The notes beneath the pieces are model-generated. The model was not told where the DNA came from. It worked only from the letters and a program-made list of their open reading frames with translations, and did no database searches. Below, one piece after another: positions 49,199 to 62,397 of a DNA stretch of 64,000 nt. Both the position numbers and the translations under genes were made by a program. The number at the start of each line of letters is the position of its first letter. The stretch's first letter is position 1. The DNA is from Oxalicibacterium flavum (GTDB taxonomy: Bacteria; Pseudomonadota; Gammaproteobacteria; Burkholderiales; Burkholderiaceae_D): assembly GCF_014635065.1 (NCBI RefSeq), contig NZ_BMCG01000002.1, positions 1-64,000 on the forward strand. The letters are read 5' to 3'.

Positions 49199-50545
49199 AT
49201 GGCAACTGCAGTCGAAACTCTGGACAAACTCGAACGCCGTATCACGATCACGGTGCCGCTGGCTGATGTGCAGGCGGAAGTGGAAAAACGCCTCAAGGTT
49301 CAAGCCCGCAAGGCGAAGGCGCCGGGGTTCCGCCCGGGCAAGGTGCCGATGAAGATGGTGGCCGCCCAGTACGGCTACCAGATCGAGAACGACGTCCTGA
49401 ACGACAAGGTCGGCCAGGCATTCAACGCCGCCACCAACGAGAACAACCTGCGTGTGGCCGGTTTCCCGAAGATCGAAGCCAAGTCGGACGACGTGGCCGA
49501 AGGCACGGTTGCCTTCAACGCGACCTTCGAGGTCTATCCTGAGGTGAAGATCGGCGACCTGTCGGCTGCCGACGTCGAGAAGACCGTGGCCGAAGTCAGC
49601 GAAGCCGAGATCGACAAGACCATCGACATCCTGCGCAAGCAGCGCGTGCACTACCACGTCAAGGGCGAACAAAGCGCGCATGGCGACGGCGGCGGTGACC
49701 TGACCGCGCAGAATGGCGACCGCGTGACCATCGATTTCGTCGGCACCATCGACGGCGTCGAATTTCAGGGCGGCAAGGCCGAAGACTACGCGTTCGTGCT
49801 CGGCGAAGGTCGCATGCTGCCGGAGTTCGAAGCCGGCACGCTGGGCCTGAAGGTCGGCGAATCGCGCACCTTCCCGCTGTCATTCCCGGCCGATTATCAC
49901 GGTGCGGACGTTGCCGGCAAGACGGCTGAATTCAAGGTCACGCTGAAGCAGATCGAATGGGCGCACCTGCCGGAAGTCGATGCCGAATTCGCCAAGTCGC
50001 TCGGCATCCCCGATGGCGATCTGGGCAAGATGCGCGACGACATCAAGGTCAACCTGCAGCGCGAGGTCAGCAGCCGCGTCAAGGCGCGCACCAAGGAAAG
50101 CGTGATGGACGCGCTGATCAAGATCAGCGAACTCGACGTGCCGAAGGCGCTGATCGACCAGGACGTCGAACGCCTGATGGAAATGACGCGCCAGGACATG
50201 CAGCAGCGCGGCATGAAAGTCTCCGATACGCCATTCCCGCGCGAACTGTTCACCGAGCAGGCGGAACGCCGCGTGCGTCTCGGCCTGATCCTGGCCGAAG
50301 TCGTCAAGGCCAACGAACTGCAGGCCAAGCCGGAGCAGGTCAAGGCGCAGGTCGAGGAATTCGCGCAGAGCTACGAAGACCCGCAGCAGGTTCTGAAGTA
50401 CTATTTCAGCGATCGCAGCCGCCTAGCAGAGGTGGAAGCTCTTGTATTGGAAGAAAACGTCGTCAATTACGTGCTTGGCAAAGCCAAGGTCGCCGAGAAG
50501 ACGGTCGCCTTCGACGAATTGATGGGCAACAACGTACAGGGTTGA
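49199..50545 (+). CDS. tig: Trigger factor
   Basis: 448 residues. The N-terminal ribosome-binding domain (1-110) contains the signature segment [14 protein letters not shown], the middle FKBP-type PPIase domain (about 165-250) has [17 protein letters not shown], and the C-terminal chaperone domain is helical. It shields nascent chains at the exit tunnel. It heads tig-clpP-clpX-lon-hupB-ppiD, a conserved proteostasis cluster, and lies 29 bases after tRNA-Leu. Confidence 0.97.
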   Translation: MATAVETLDKLERRITITVPLADVQAEVEKRLKVQARKAKAPGFRPGKVPMKMVAAQYGYQIENDVLNDKVGQAFNAATNENNLRVAGFPKIEAKSDDVAEGTVAFNATFEVYPEVKIGDLSAADVEKTVAEVSEAEIDKTIDILRKQRVHYHVKGEQSAHGDGGGDLTAQNGDRVTIDFVGTIDGVEFQGGKAEDYAFVLGEGRMLPEFEAGTLGLKVGESRTFPLSFPADYHGADVAGKTAEFKVTLKQIEWAHLPEVDAEFAKSLGIPDGDLGKMRDDIKVNLQREVSSRVKARTKESVMDALIKISELDVPKALIDQDVERLMEMTRQDMQQRGMKVSDTPFPRELFTEQAERRVRLGLILAEVVKANELQAKPEQVKAQVEEFAQSYEDPQQVLKYYFSDRSRLAEVEALVLEENVVNYVLGKAKVAEKTVAFDELMGNNVQG

Positions 50546-50575
50546 TGAACCCTGTACCTATCCAGGGGAAAGCAC

Positions 50576-51205
50576 ATGACATTTAGCATGAACCGTACTT
50601 CCGCTCTCGATACCGACATGCTCGGTATGGTGCCGATGGTGATCGAGCAGAGCGGCCGCGGCGAGCGCGCGTACGATATCTATTCGCGCCTGCTCAAGGA
50701 GCGCATCGTTTTTCTGGTCGGTCCGGTCAATGACCAGATGGCCAATCTGATCGTTGCGCAATTGCTGTTCCTGGAAAGCGAGAATCCGGACAAGGATATT
50801 TCGCTGTACATCAACTCGCCGGGTGGTTCGGTATCGGCCGGCATGGCAATTTTCGACACGATGCAGTTCATCAAGCCGAATGTATCGACGCTGTGCACGG
50901 GCCTGGCCGCATCGATGGGTGCCTTCCTGCTGGCTGCCGGCGAGAAGGGCAAGCGTTTCTCGCTGCCCAACTCGCGCATCATGATTCACCAGCCGTTGGG
51001 CGGTGCGCAGGGTCAGGCGTCCGACATCGAAATCCAGGCGCGCGAAATCCTCTATCTGCGGGAACGTTTGAACGGCATCCTTGCCGAACGGACGGGCAAG
51101 TCGATCGAGGAAATCAGCAAGGATACCGATCGCGACAACTTCATGTCGGCCGAGGCGGCCGTCAGCTACGGCCTGATCGATCAGGTGCTGGCGCACCGGG
51201 AGTAA
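50576..51205 (+). CDS. clpP: ATP-dependent Clp protease proteolytic subunit
   Basis: 209 residues. Catalytic serine in [14 protein letters not shown] (about 103), histidine in [10 protein letters not shown] (about 128) and aspartate in [11 protein letters not shown] (about 178). ClpP forms the double-heptamer protease chamber. Near the start the tract [19 protein letters not shown] is standard. Thirty bases separate it from tig. Confidence 0.97.
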   Translation: MTFSMNRTSALDTDMLGMVPMVIEQSGRGERAYDIYSRLLKERIVFLVGPVNDQMANLIVAQLLFLESENPDKDISLYINSPGGSVSAGMAIFDTMQFIKPNVSTLCTGLAASMGAFLLAAGEKGKRFSLPNSRIMIHQPLGGAQGQASDIEIQAREILYLRERLNGILAERTGKSIEEISKDTDRDNFMSAEAAVSYGLIDQVLAHRE

Positions 51206-51227
51206 TTTCCCCGATGCATCCCTTGGA

Positions 51228-51263
51228 CGCCCGGACGATGCAACGTGCCGGGCGTTTTTGTTT
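51228..51263 (+). terminator. Terminator between clpP and clpX
   Basis: CGCCCGG (51228-51234) / CCGGGCG (51248-51254), 13-base loop, then TTTTTGTTTT. It would limit read-through, so clpX may have its own promoter in the following 95 bases. Confidence 0.75.
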
Positions 51264-51357
51264 TCGGTATTGCATCACGGGAAACAGAACCCTTGCGTGA
51301 CGAATTCCCGATTCGCAGGTAATATCAAATCCGTACTCAACCAGAGAAACCCGCACC

Positions 51358-52629
<1,272 letters not shown>

Positions 52630-52680
52630 GGCATAGGCAAAACAGGAAAATATCCTCATAAAGCATGGGGAAATAGCGAA

Positions 52681-52706
52681 AAACAGGCCAAAAAGGCCTG
52701 TTTTTC
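52681..52706 (+). terminator. Terminator of clpX
   Basis: AAACAGGCC / GGCCTGTTT with loop AAAAA, followed by TTCG; the last three T of the arm plus TT make the T-tract. Confidence 0.8.
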
Positions 52707-52760
52707 GTTTGAAAAGCAGTACAATGAAGCCGAGCAGAACACTTTTCAGGCTTCCATCGC

Positions 52761-52797
52761 AAAGCCACTTCGAAGATTCCTTCGCAAGTGGCTTTTT
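52761..52797 (+). terminator. Second terminator-like hairpin before lon
   Basis: AAAGCCACTT-CGAAG / CTTCG-C-AAGTGGCTTT with tetraloop ATTC, then TTTT. It lies 55 bases after the clpX terminator. A -10-like TACAAT (52720-52725) between the two suggests a separate short transcript or a lon leader. Confidence 0.75.
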
Positions 52798-52889
52798 TGT
52801 TGGCTGAATCGTCTTTTTGTTTGCTGTCCGGGCTTGTGTTTTGGCCTTTCGCGCCAACATCATCAACACGTTTATCGATAAGGCTCGCC

Positions 52890-55304
<2,415 letters not shown>

Positions 55305-55319
55305 TTCCGCGAACCAATG

Positions 55320-55347
55320 AAAGCGCTCTTCGGAGCGCTTTTTTTTA
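55320..55347 (+). terminator. Terminator of lon
   Basis: AAAGCGCTC / GAGCGCTTT with a TTCG tetraloop, then TTTTTATG. Confidence 0.93.
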
Positions 55348-55550
55348 TGCAGAGGCAGAAGGGCAGGCGTTTGCACACGCAAACGAGTGCAAACATCAGG
55401 GTTTTCAGAGGAGAATCTTCGGAAAACCGCTTGACACATGGCGTTGCCGCTTGTTTAATACTTGCTGCAGATTTTGCTGCCACCGCACGATCGTGATGCC
55501 TGACCTGGTGTGCGCGATGTGCGGCATTCAACCTTTTTGAGGGGACGTAA

Positions 55551-55823
55551 GTGAACAAAACCGAATTGATCGACCACATTGCTGGTTCCGCCGATATTTC
55601 CAAAGCTGCTGCAACGCGTGCACTCGACTCCATCATCGGTGCAGTCAAGACCACGCTCAAAAAGAACGGCACCGTGACCCTCGTTGGTTTCGGCACGTTC
55701 TCGGTTGGCAAACGCGCAGCGCGTACCGGCCGCAACCCACGCACTGGCGAAGCGATCAAAATCAAATCGGCAAAAGTGCCCAAGTTCAAACCGGGCAAGG
55801 CACTGAAAGACGCCGTCAACTGA
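55551..55823 (+). CDS. hupB: DNA-binding protein HU-beta
   Basis: 90 residues, exact HU length. [21 protein letters not shown] at the start, [19 protein letters not shown] in the saddle, and the arm [14 protein letters not shown] compacts and bends DNA. Start codon is GTG at 55551, with GAGGGG nine bases upstream. It has a 246-base upstream gap after lon containing the lon terminator and, presumably, its promoter. Confidence 0.96.
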   Translation: MNKTELIDHIAGSADISKAAATRALDSIIGAVKTTLKKNGTVTLVGFGTFSVGKRAARTGRNPRTGEAIKIKSAKVPKFKPGKALKDAVN

Positions 55824-55837
55824 TGCAAATTGCGTAG

Positions 55838-55865
55838 TGCAAATTACGCGCACATGTTGTAAAAT
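55838..55865 (+). promoter_or_regulatory. Putative promoter of tRNA-Val/tRNA-Asp
   Basis: -10-like TAAAAT (55860-55865) with TGCAAA (55838-55843) 16 bases upstream. Near-direct repeats TGCAAATTGCG and TGCAAATTACG overlap the -35 area. Confidence 0.4.
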
Positions 55866-55919
55866 CTTTTTTCTTTGCGGCGTGGTGACAACGCTGTATG
55901 TTTGACGGGTCAAGCGCTT

Positions 55920-55995
55920 GGGTGCTTAGCTCAGTTGGTAGAGCGGCGCCCTTACAAGGCGTAGGTCGGGAGTTCGAGCCTCTCAGCACCCACCA
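55920..55995 (+). tRNA. tRNA-Val(UAC)
   Basis: 76-base cloverleaf with encoded CCA. Acceptor GGGUGCU pairs fully with AGCACCC. Anticodon loop CTTACAA gives UAC, reading GUA/GUG/GUU. Confidence 0.95.
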
Positions 55996-56037
55996 CCAAC
56001 GCTCCGTCAGACTCGCAAGGAATATTCAAGCAGTTCA

Positions 56038-56114
56038 GGAGTGGTAGTTCAGTCGGTTAGAATACCGGCCTGTCACGCCGGGGGTCGCGGGTTCGAGTCC
56101 CGTCCACTCCGCCA
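56038..56114 (+). tRNA. tRNA-Asp(GUC)
   Basis: 77-base cloverleaf with encoded CCA. Acceptor GGAGUGG pairs with CCACUCC. Anticodon loop CTGTCAC gives GUC; G73 is the aspartate discriminator. It lies 42 bases after tRNA-Val and probably shares its transcript. Confidence 0.95.
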
Positions 56115-56126
56115 AGAAAAAGAAAA

Positions 56127-56150
56127 GGCGAACGCAAGTTCGCCTTTTTT
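56127..56150 (+). terminator. Terminator of the tRNA-Val/tRNA-Asp unit
   Basis: GGCGAAC / GTTCGCC with loop GCAA and six T. Confidence 0.92.
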
Positions 56151-56194
56151 CACATCCAACGCATGAATCGTGCTTTATCCGTGATTGGTTAGTC

Positions 56195-58114
56195 ATGTTC
56201 GAATATATCCGTTCCCATCAGCGCCTGATGATGCTGCTTCTGCTGCTGATCATCTTTCCTTCGTTTGCATTCTTCGGGCTGGAAAGCTACATGGGCATGG
56301 GCGATGCCCGCGATACCGTGGCCAAGGTTGACGGCAAGGAAATCTCGCAGCAGGAACTCGACAACGCACAGCGCGAGCAGGCAGAACGCATGCGCCAGAT
56401 GTTTGGTGGTCAGTTCGATTCGAGCATGCTCGATACGCCGGAAGCGAGGAAGGAAATTCTCGACGATCTGATCGCGCGCCGTGTGCTGGCCGCCGAGGCG
56501 CGTCGCAATGCGTTGACGGTATCGGATCGTTCGCTGCAGCAGACCATCGCCGGCATGGGCGGTCTTACGCTGCCGGACGGCAGGTTCGATCTCGAGCGTT
56601 ACAAGGCGCTGCTGGCAGCGCAGGGCATGACGCCCGAGATGTTCGAAGCCAGCCTGCGACAGGACATGGCGATCCAGCAGGTCAATGCCGCGATCCAGAA
56701 CACCGCCTTTGCTCCGGTTTCCCTGGCGCAGCGTCTTTCGGAACTGAACGAGCAGGAGCGTGAGGCGCAGCAGCTCGTCTTCAAGGCGGCTGATTACGCG
56801 AAGCAGGTCGAGGTGACCGACGAGGCGCTGCAGTCCTATTACGCGCAGAGCAACGAATTCAACGTGCCGGAACGCGTCAAGGCCGAATACGTGGTGTTGA
56901 GCGCCGATGCGCTGACGTCGCAGATCACGGTCAGCGATGCGGACATCGAGTCGTACTACGAACAGAACAAGTCGCACTACGGCACGCCGGAGCAGCGCCG
57001 CGCCAGCCACATCCTGATCGCGGTCGACAAGAACGCGCCGCAGGCCGAGCAGACTGCCGCGAAGGAAAAGGCCGAGAAGCTGCTGGCCGAAGTGAAACAG
57101 AACCCGCAGCAGTTTGCCGAGCTGGCAAAACAGAATTCCGATGATCCCGGTTCGGCCGAGCGCGGCGGCGATCTGGATTTCTTCTCGCCGGGCATGATGG
57201 TCAAGCCTTTCGAGGATGCTGCGTTCAAACTCAAGCAAAACGAGATCAGCGATCTGGTGCAGTCCGATTTCGGCTATCACATCATCAAGGTAACGGCCAT
57301 CAAGCAGGCGGCAGCGCGTCCGCTGGCGGAAGTGAAGAACGAGATCGGCAACGAGATTCGCAAACAACTGGTGGCGAAGAAGTTTGCGGAAACCGCCGAA
57401 GTGTTCAACGACACCGTGTATGAGCAGTCGGAGAGTTTGAAAGCGGTGGCCGACAAGCTGCAGTTGAAGATTCAGACGGTCGACAATCTGTCCCGTCAGG
57501 CCGATCGCAATGCGGGCGATGCGCCGTACAACAACCAACGTTTCCTGTCGGCGCTGTTCGCCGACGATTCCCTGCGCAACAAGCGCAATACCGAGGCTGT
57601 GGAAGTTGCACCCAACACCTTGATCGCGGGACGTGTGGCCGAATACACGCCAGCCAGCAAGCGCCCGTTCGAGCAGGTGAAGGCCGCGGTGCGTGAGCGC
57701 GTCATTCAGCGCGACGCCATGGCGCTGGCCAAGGCAGCGGGCGAAGCCAAACTGGCGGCGTTGAAGGAGAAGGATGATGCAGCAGGTTTCGGTGCGACGC
57801 AGACGTTCTCGCGCGCCAGGGCGCAGGGTGTCAATCCGGCGTTGTTTGTCGCGGTCATGAAGGCCGATACCGGCACCTTGCCATCCTATGCCGGCGTCGA
57901 ATTGCCGAATCAGGGATATACCGTGATTCGTCTCACGCGCGTGGTGCAGCCGACCAATATCGATACGGCCAAGCGCGATGCGGAAAAACAGCAGATTGCC
58001 GAAGTGCTGGCAGAGGAAGAGACCCTGGCCTATATCGAAGCGTTGAAGGAGCGTGCCAAGGTGAAGATTCTCAAGCCGATCGCGGCCAAGTCGCAGGATG
58101 GCGAGCAGGAGTGA
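56195..58114 (+). CDS. ppiD: Periplasmic folding chaperone PpiD (SurA-N/parvulin)
   Basis: 639 residues. One N-terminal membrane helix (about 11-30: MMLLLLLIIFPSFAFFGL) anchors it in the inner membrane, then a SurA-like N domain (about 35-210), one parvulin domain (about 265-360: RRASHILIAVDKNAP, FAELAKQNSDDPGSAERGGDLDFF, GYHIIKV) and a C-terminal helical region. PpiD meets new proteins leaving the Sec translocon. The position after hupB agrees with the enterobacterial order. Its GGDLDFF motif is normal for parvulins. Confidence 0.95.
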   Translation: MFEYIRSHQRLMMLLLLLIIFPSFAFFGLESYMGMGDARDTVAKVDGKEISQQELDNAQREQAERMRQMFGGQFDSSMLDTPEARKEILDDLIARRVLAAEARRNALTVSDRSLQQTIAGMGGLTLPDGRFDLERYKALLAAQGMTPEMFEASLRQDMAIQQVNAAIQNTAFAPVSLAQRLSELNEQEREAQQLVFKAADYAKQVEVTDEALQSYYAQSNEFNVPERVKAEYVVLSADALTSQITVSDADIESYYEQNKSHYGTPEQRRASHILIAVDKNAPQAEQTAAKEKAEKLLAEVKQNPQQFAELAKQNSDDPGSAERGGDLDFFSPGMMVKPFEDAAFKLKQNEISDLVQSDFGYHIIKVTAIKQAAARPLAEVKNEIGNEIRKQLVAKKFAETAEVFNDTVYEQSESLKAVADKLQLKIQTVDNLSRQADRNAGDAPYNNQRFLSALFADDSLRNKRNTEAVEVAPNTLIAGRVAEYTPASKRPFEQVKAAVRERVIQRDAMALAKAAGEAKLAALKEKDDAAGFGATQTFSRARAQGVNPALFVAVMKADTGTLPSYAGVELPNQGYTVIRLTRVVQPTNIDTAKRDAEKQQIAEVLAEEETLAYIEALKERAKVKILKPIAAKSQDGEQE

Positions 58115-58130
58115 TCCGAATCGAAGAATA

Positions 58131-58159
58131 AAAAAAGCCGCATGATGCGGCTTTTTTTA
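58131..58159. terminator. Bidirectional terminator between ppiD and tesA
   Basis: AGCCGCA-TGA-TGCGGCT flanked by A6 and T7; it can end both convergent genes. Confidence 0.92.
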
Positions 58160-58174
58160 TTGCGAGATCAGTCT

Positions 58175-58822
58175 TCACTTTGCGATCAGCGGTTTGATGC
58201 GTGGCCAGATGTTATCGAGAATGATGGGATGCGCCGCTGGTGCCGGATGAATGCGATCGGGCTGGAATAGTTCCGGTTTTTCTGCGACGCCCTTCAGCAT
58301 GAAGGGAACCAGTGCAGCACCGGTTTCCTTGGCCACCGCAGGGAACACGGCAGCGAACTGCCTGGTGTAATCGCCGCCGTAGTTGGGCGGGATTTGCATG
58401 CCGACCAGCAGTACCTTGGCCTTGACGGCCTGCGCGCTCTTGACCATGTTCAGCAGGTTGTCGCGCGTGGAGGAAAGAGGCAGGCCGCGCAGGGCATCGT
58501 TGCCGCCAAGCTCGACCACCACCACATCAGGCTTGTGACGTTCGAGCAGCCCTTGCAGGCGGGCGCGTCCGCCGCTGGTGGTTTCGCCGCTGATGCTGGC
58601 ATTGACGATGGTGCCCTGGATCTTTTCGGCAGCCATGCGCTGTTGCATCAACTGAACCCAGCCTTCGCCGCGCTGCAGGCCGTATTCGGCGGACAGGCTG
58701 TCCCCGAGCACGACGATGACTTTTGATGCAGAATAGGCGTTCACCGATAACGCCAGCAACGCAACCGCCAGCGTTGCGCGCATCGTCTTCCCGATCTGGA
58801 AACTCCTGAAAACAACCTGCAT
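58175..58822 (-). CDS. tesA: Arylesterase / lysophospholipase TesA (SGNH hydrolase)
   Basis: 215 residues from ATG 58822, which has GAGAGGA seven bases upstream; a shorter start at 58783 (MRATLAVALLALSV) would give a standard signal peptide. Cleavage is expected after NAYSA. SGNH blocks: GDSLSAEYGL with the catalytic serine, the Gly block SGETTSGGR, ELGGNDALRGLP with Asn, and DRIHP with Asp and His. TesA-type enzymes cleave acyl esters and acyl-CoA in the periplasm. As in E. coli, it is divergent from an ABC ATPase gene; here the two start codons overlap in GCATGC. Confidence 0.92.
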   Translation of the reverse strand: MQVVFRSFQIGKTMRATLAVALLALSVNAYSASKVIVVLGDSLSAEYGLQRGEGWVQLMQQRMAAEKIQGTIVNASISGETTSGGRARLQGLLERHKPDVVVVELGGNDALRGLPLSSTRDNLLNMVKSAQAVKAKVLLVGMQIPPNYGGDYTRQFAAVFPAVAKETGAALVPFMLKGVAEKPELFQPDRIHPAPAAHPIILDNIWPRIKPLIAK

Positions 58823-59504
58823 GCCTGAATCCTCTCTCTCGTATCCTGCGATCGAAGCAATCAACCTGACAAAACGTGTGGCCGATGCAACGGGTGAACT
58901 GACCATCCTGCATGGCATCGATTTTACCGTGCAAGCCGGCGACACGCTGGCCATCGTCGGTGCATCAGGTTCGGGAAAGTCAACCTTGCTGGGTCTGCTG
59001 GCGGGACTGGATACGCCCTCAAGCGGTACGGTGAAGCTGGGCGGCATCGATATCTTCGAACTCGACGAGGATGGCCGTGCCGGTTTGCGCAAGGCGCAGC
59101 TCGGTTTCGTGTTCCAGTCGTTCCAGTTGCTTGGCCACTTGAACGCGCTCGAGAACGTGATGCTGCCGCTCGAATTGCGCAGCGATCCGGCGGCGCGCAG
59201 CAAGGCCGAATCGATGCTGGCGCGCGTGGGTCTGTCGAGTCGTCTCAAGCATTATCCGAAATATCTGTCGGGCGGAGAGCAGCAGCGCGTGGCGCTGGCG
59301 CGCGCCTTCGTCAGCGAGCCGCCGCTGCTGTTTGCCGACGAGCCGACCGGCAGTCTCGATGCCGCGACCGGCGAGTCGGTGATCCGCCTGATGTTCGAGT
59401 TGAACGAGGAACGCAATTCGACGCTGGTACTGGTGACCCACGATCCTTCGATCGCGGCACTGTGCAAACGCACGATCACGATTGCAGCTGGCCGCCTGGC
59501 CTGA
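58821..59504 (+). CDS. ABC transporter ATP-binding protein (LolD/YbbA-like)
   Basis: 227 residues. Walker A GASGSGKSTLLGLLAGLD near residue 52, Q-loop VFQSFQLLGHLNALENV, signature LSGGEQQRVALARAFV, Walker B LLFADEPTGSLD and switch histidine VTHD. The MacB/LolD subfamily powers extraction or efflux without a transmembrane translocation path of its own. YbbA next to tesA is the E. coli arrangement, but the permease partner (ybbP) is not downstream here: the next gene is on the other strand. Its start overlaps that of tesA. Confidence 0.92.
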   Translation: MPESSLSYPAIEAINLTKRVADATGELTILHGIDFTVQAGDTLAIVGASGSGKSTLLGLLAGLDTPSSGTVKLGGIDIFELDEDGRAGLRKAQLGFVFQSFQLLGHLNALENVMLPLELRSDPAARSKAESMLARVGLSSRLKHYPKYLSGGEQQRVALARAFVSEPPLLFADEPTGSLDAATGESVIRLMFELNEERNSTLVLVTHDPSIAALCKRTITIAAGRLA

Positions 59505-59521
59505 ATTTTTAGACGGGGGCG

Positions 59522-61054
59522 TCAGCGGGTCCGGCGCTTGCCGGCGTGGCTGGCGATCAACCGATTGAACGTGCTGCGGATTTCAGGAATCAATTCTCCG
59601 GCCAGCAGGCCGACGGGACCAATGCCGCGCGCGACCAGTTGATCGGCTGCCGCGCCGTGCATCCAGGTTGCCGCCAGCGCCGCCTCCCATGCAGGCCATC
59701 CCTGCGCCAGCAGGGCGCCGCATACGCCTGACAGCACATCGCCCGCGCCTGCGGTCGCCAGCGCCGGATTGCCGTTGGGGTTGATGGCGACGTTGCCTTC
59801 CGGTGTGGCGATGACCGATCCCGATCCCTTCAGAATCACCGTGGCATGCAGGCGCGACGCCAGCGTGCGGGCTGCTGTGATGCGATCGTTCTGCACCTCG
59901 CGCGTCGTGCTTTTCAGAAGACGGGCGGCTTCGAGCGGGTGCGGCGTCACGATCAGCGCTCGCCGATGGCCGCGCAGTTTCTTCTGCAAGCCGGGCTCTT
60001 CGGCAATCAGGTTGAGGGCATCGGCATCGAGAACGGCTGGTGCGTCCGTGGCCAGCGCGCGTACCAGCGCATCGTGTGCCTCGCGCGTCGTGCCCAGGCC
60101 GGTGCCGAGGATCAATGTCTTGTCCTGATAATCGATTTCTCGTGCCAGGCGCCACATGATTTCCGGCCGCAGCGGATCGAGCGAGAAATCGTCGGAGATG
60201 GCGGCGACGAACACGCGGCCGGCACCCAGCATGGCGGCACAGCGGGCGGCGAGCATCGCTGCACCCGTCATGCCGCGTGCGCCGCCGAGCACGGCGACAT
60301 CGCCATAGCTTCCCTTGTGCGTATTGTGGCGACGGGGCTGCAGATGCTCGGCAAAGGCACGCACATCGTTGAGCGTCATGTGTGCGGTTTGCCCGGCAGC
60401 GGCGATGCCGAGTTCCGCGACGGATACCTCGCCGGCATGGTCGCGGCCGTCGCCGGTATGAAGGCCGGGCTTGTCGGCGATGAAGGTAATGGTATGCGTG
60501 GCTTCGATGGCGCAGCCGTCGGGAGCGCCGACGATGACGCCGGTATCGGCATCCAGTCCGCTCGGCACGTCGAGGGCAAGCACCTGCGTGTCGAGGCGGT
60601 TGACGGTATGGATCAATGTGGCGACCGGCTCGGCGATCGCGCGCGTCAGACCGATGCCGAACAACCCATCGATGACCAGCGACCAGTCGGTGCCGGTGAT
60701 CGCGTCGAGGTCATCGATATCGAGATGCGTCATGTCGGCAGAGCGCGCATGTTGCCAGGCTTGTGTGGCGTCTGCCGGCAGACGTGCCGGGTCGCAGGTC
60801 AGCAGGAGAGAGACGCGGCATCCGTTCCGGGCAAGCAGCCATGCGGCTTCCAGCGCATCGCCGCCATTGTTGCCGGGGCCGGCGAGTACCAGCACTTCCG
60901 GTCGGGCCGGTGCAGCTGCCAGCAGTTCGGTCGCCAGCGCGGCGGCTGCCGCGCCCGCCCGTTGCATCAGGGTAAAGGCGGGCAGGGCGTCGAGTGCGGT
61001 TCGTTCCATCCTGCGGATGGTGCCGACGGAATGCAGGGCAGGAATGAGTGGCAT
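59522..61054 (-). CDS. nnrD: Bifunctional NAD(P)H-hydrate epimerase / ADP-dependent dehydratase
   Basis: 510 residues. The N-terminal epimerase domain (about 1-215) has VLAGPGNNGGDALEAAWLL; the C-terminal ribokinase-like dehydratase domain (about 230-505) has KGSYGDVAVLGGARGMTGAA, GSGSVIATPEG and NGNPALATAGAGDVLSG with the catalytic aspartate. It repairs hydrated NADH and NADPH. The start MPLIPALHSV begins the domain; the upstream open frame adds 20 unlike residues. Confidence 0.95.
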   Translation of the reverse strand: MPLIPALHSVGTIRRMERTALDALPAFTLMQRAGAAAAALATELLAAAPARPEVLVLAGPGNNGGDALEAAWLLARNGCRVSLLLTCDPARLPADATQAWQHARSADMTHLDIDDLDAITGTDWSLVIDGLFGIGLTRAIAEPVATLIHTVNRLDTQVLALDVPSGLDADTGVIVGAPDGCAIEATHTITFIADKPGLHTGDGRDHAGEVSVAELGIAAAGQTAHMTLNDVRAFAEHLQPRRHNTHKGSYGDVAVLGGARGMTGAAMLAARCAAMLGAGRVFVAAISDDFSLDPLRPEIMWRLAREIDYQDKTLILGTGLGTTREAHDALVRALATDAPAVLDADALNLIAEEPGLQKKLRGHRRALIVTPHPLEAARLLKSTTREVQNDRITAARTLASRLHATVILKGSGSVIATPEGNVAINPNGNPALATAGAGDVLSGVCGALLAQGWPAWEAALAATWMHGAAADQLVARGIGPVGLLAGELIPEIRSTFNRLIASHAGKRRTR

Positions 61055-61134
61055 GCGGTCGTTGTTCTGAGAGGTGCGGCGGAGACCGTGCAGGAACGTC
61101 CGGCACGGCGGCACATGCTCGATTCTAGCCGACT

Positions 61135-62397
61135 CTATGCGGCGGCTGCGGTTCGCTGATAGCGCAGCGGCGTGAGACCGTCCAGATCGATGTCGGCAGC
61201 ACGCGACGACATCAGGTCGGCCAGCAGTTTGCCGGATCCGGCAGCCATGGCCCAGCCGGCATGGCCGTGACCGATATTGAGATAGACATTTTCCAGGCCG
61301 CTCGGCCCCAGCAGCGGCACGCCGTCGGGCAGCGCCAGGCTGCTGCCGCTCCAGAACGTGGCGGCATTGTAGTTGCTGGCATCGGGGAACCAGTCGTAGG
61401 CAACCTTGAGCAGCGCCTGGATCGCATCCTCGCGCGGGGTGTCCTGGCGCGAGCCGAGTTCGGCGGTGCCGGCAATGCGCAGCCGGTTGTCGAGACGCGT
61501 GATCGATATCCGGTGGTGTTCATCGAACAGCGCATTGACGGGTGTCGATTCGAAGTTGCGGATGCGCGCCGTCATGGCATGATGGCGAACCGCAATGGTC
61601 GGCAGCGCAAGCCGCAGCGATCGCAACAGGCTGCCGCTGTCGGCGCCGGTCGCCAGCACGACCGCATCTGCCGAGTAGTGCACGCCGTCAACCTCCAGCA
61701 TGACGCCGCGATGCGATCGATGGATATCCTGCACGTGGCAGCCGAAATGAAACTGGACGCCGAGCTGCTGGGCAAGCTGGCGCATCTGGCGCGTGAAGAG
61801 CGGGCAGTTGCCGGATTCCGCATCGGGCAGATGGAGTGCGCCGGCCATGGCGGTCTGCGCATGCAGGGCAGGTTCCAGTGCATGCGCTTCCTCGGCACCG
61901 ATGAAGCGATGCGCGATTCCCGCTGCCTGCAGGAAGTCGCGCGCGGCCTGCAGGCGCTGCAGGTCTTTCTCGGTGCGGAATATCTGCAGCAGTCCGGTGC
62001 CTTGCTCGTAGTCGAGCTGATGATGTTCGCGCAACTGCTGCATGACGGACTGGCTGTAGGCGGCGACGCGATGCATGCGCTCGCGATTGAGACGGTAGCG
62101 TTCCACATCGCATTCGCGTCCCCATTGACCCAGCCATTTCCAGATCTCGGTATTCCATTTGCGCTGCACGAAGAACGGCCCATCCGGTTTGCGCAGCAAT
62201 TGCAGCATGGAGGTGGGCATGCCGGGACCGGCCCATGGCGCGACGGCATCGGCCGCCATCAGCCCGGCATCGCCGAAACTGGCTTCCTCGGCGACATGGT
62301 TGCGGCGTTCCATGACAACGACTTCGTGACCAGCCTCGGCCAGAAAATAGGCCGTGCATACGCCAATCACTCCCGCACCGACAACCGCAACTTGCAT
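61135..62397 (-). CDS. dadA: D-amino acid dehydrogenase (DadA-type FAD oxidoreductase)
   Basis: 420 residues. N-terminal FAD motif VVGAGVIGVCTAYFLAEAG, then the DAO-fold with YRLNRERMHRVAAYSQ and the C-terminal NVYLNIGHGHAGWAMAAGSG segment of the DadA small subunit family. These membrane-associated enzymes deaminate D-alanine and pass electrons to quinone. The alr gene is 17 kb away rather than adjacent. Other DAO-family oxidoreductases (for instance sarcosine or proline dehydrogenase-like) are close in sequence, so substrate is probable, not certain. Confidence 0.87.
   Translation of the reverse strand: MQVAVVGAGVIGVCTAYFLAEAGHEVVVMERRNHVAEEASFGDAGLMAADAVAPWAGPGMPTSMLQLLRKPDGPFFVQRKWNTEIWKWLGQWGRECDVERYRLNRERMHRVAAYSQSVMQQLREHHQLDYEQGTGLLQIFRTEKDLQRLQAARDFLQAAGIAHRFIGAEEAHALEPALHAQTAMAGALHLPDAESGNCPLFTRQMRQLAQQLGVQFHFGCHVQDIHRSHRGVMLEVDGVHYSADAVVLATGADSGSLLRSLRLALPTIAVRHHAMTARIRNFESTPVNALFDEHHRISITRLDNRLRIAGTAELGSRQDTPREDAIQALLKVAYDWFPDASNYNAATFWSGSSLALPDGVPLLGPSGLENVYLNIGHGHAGWAMAAGSGKLLADLMSSRAADIDLDGLTPLRYQRTAAAA

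Noticed and set aside
52800-52889. Heat-shock (sigma-32) promoter for lon
   Set aside because: CTTGTG and CCAACATC match the consensus only in part; not strong enough to annotate.
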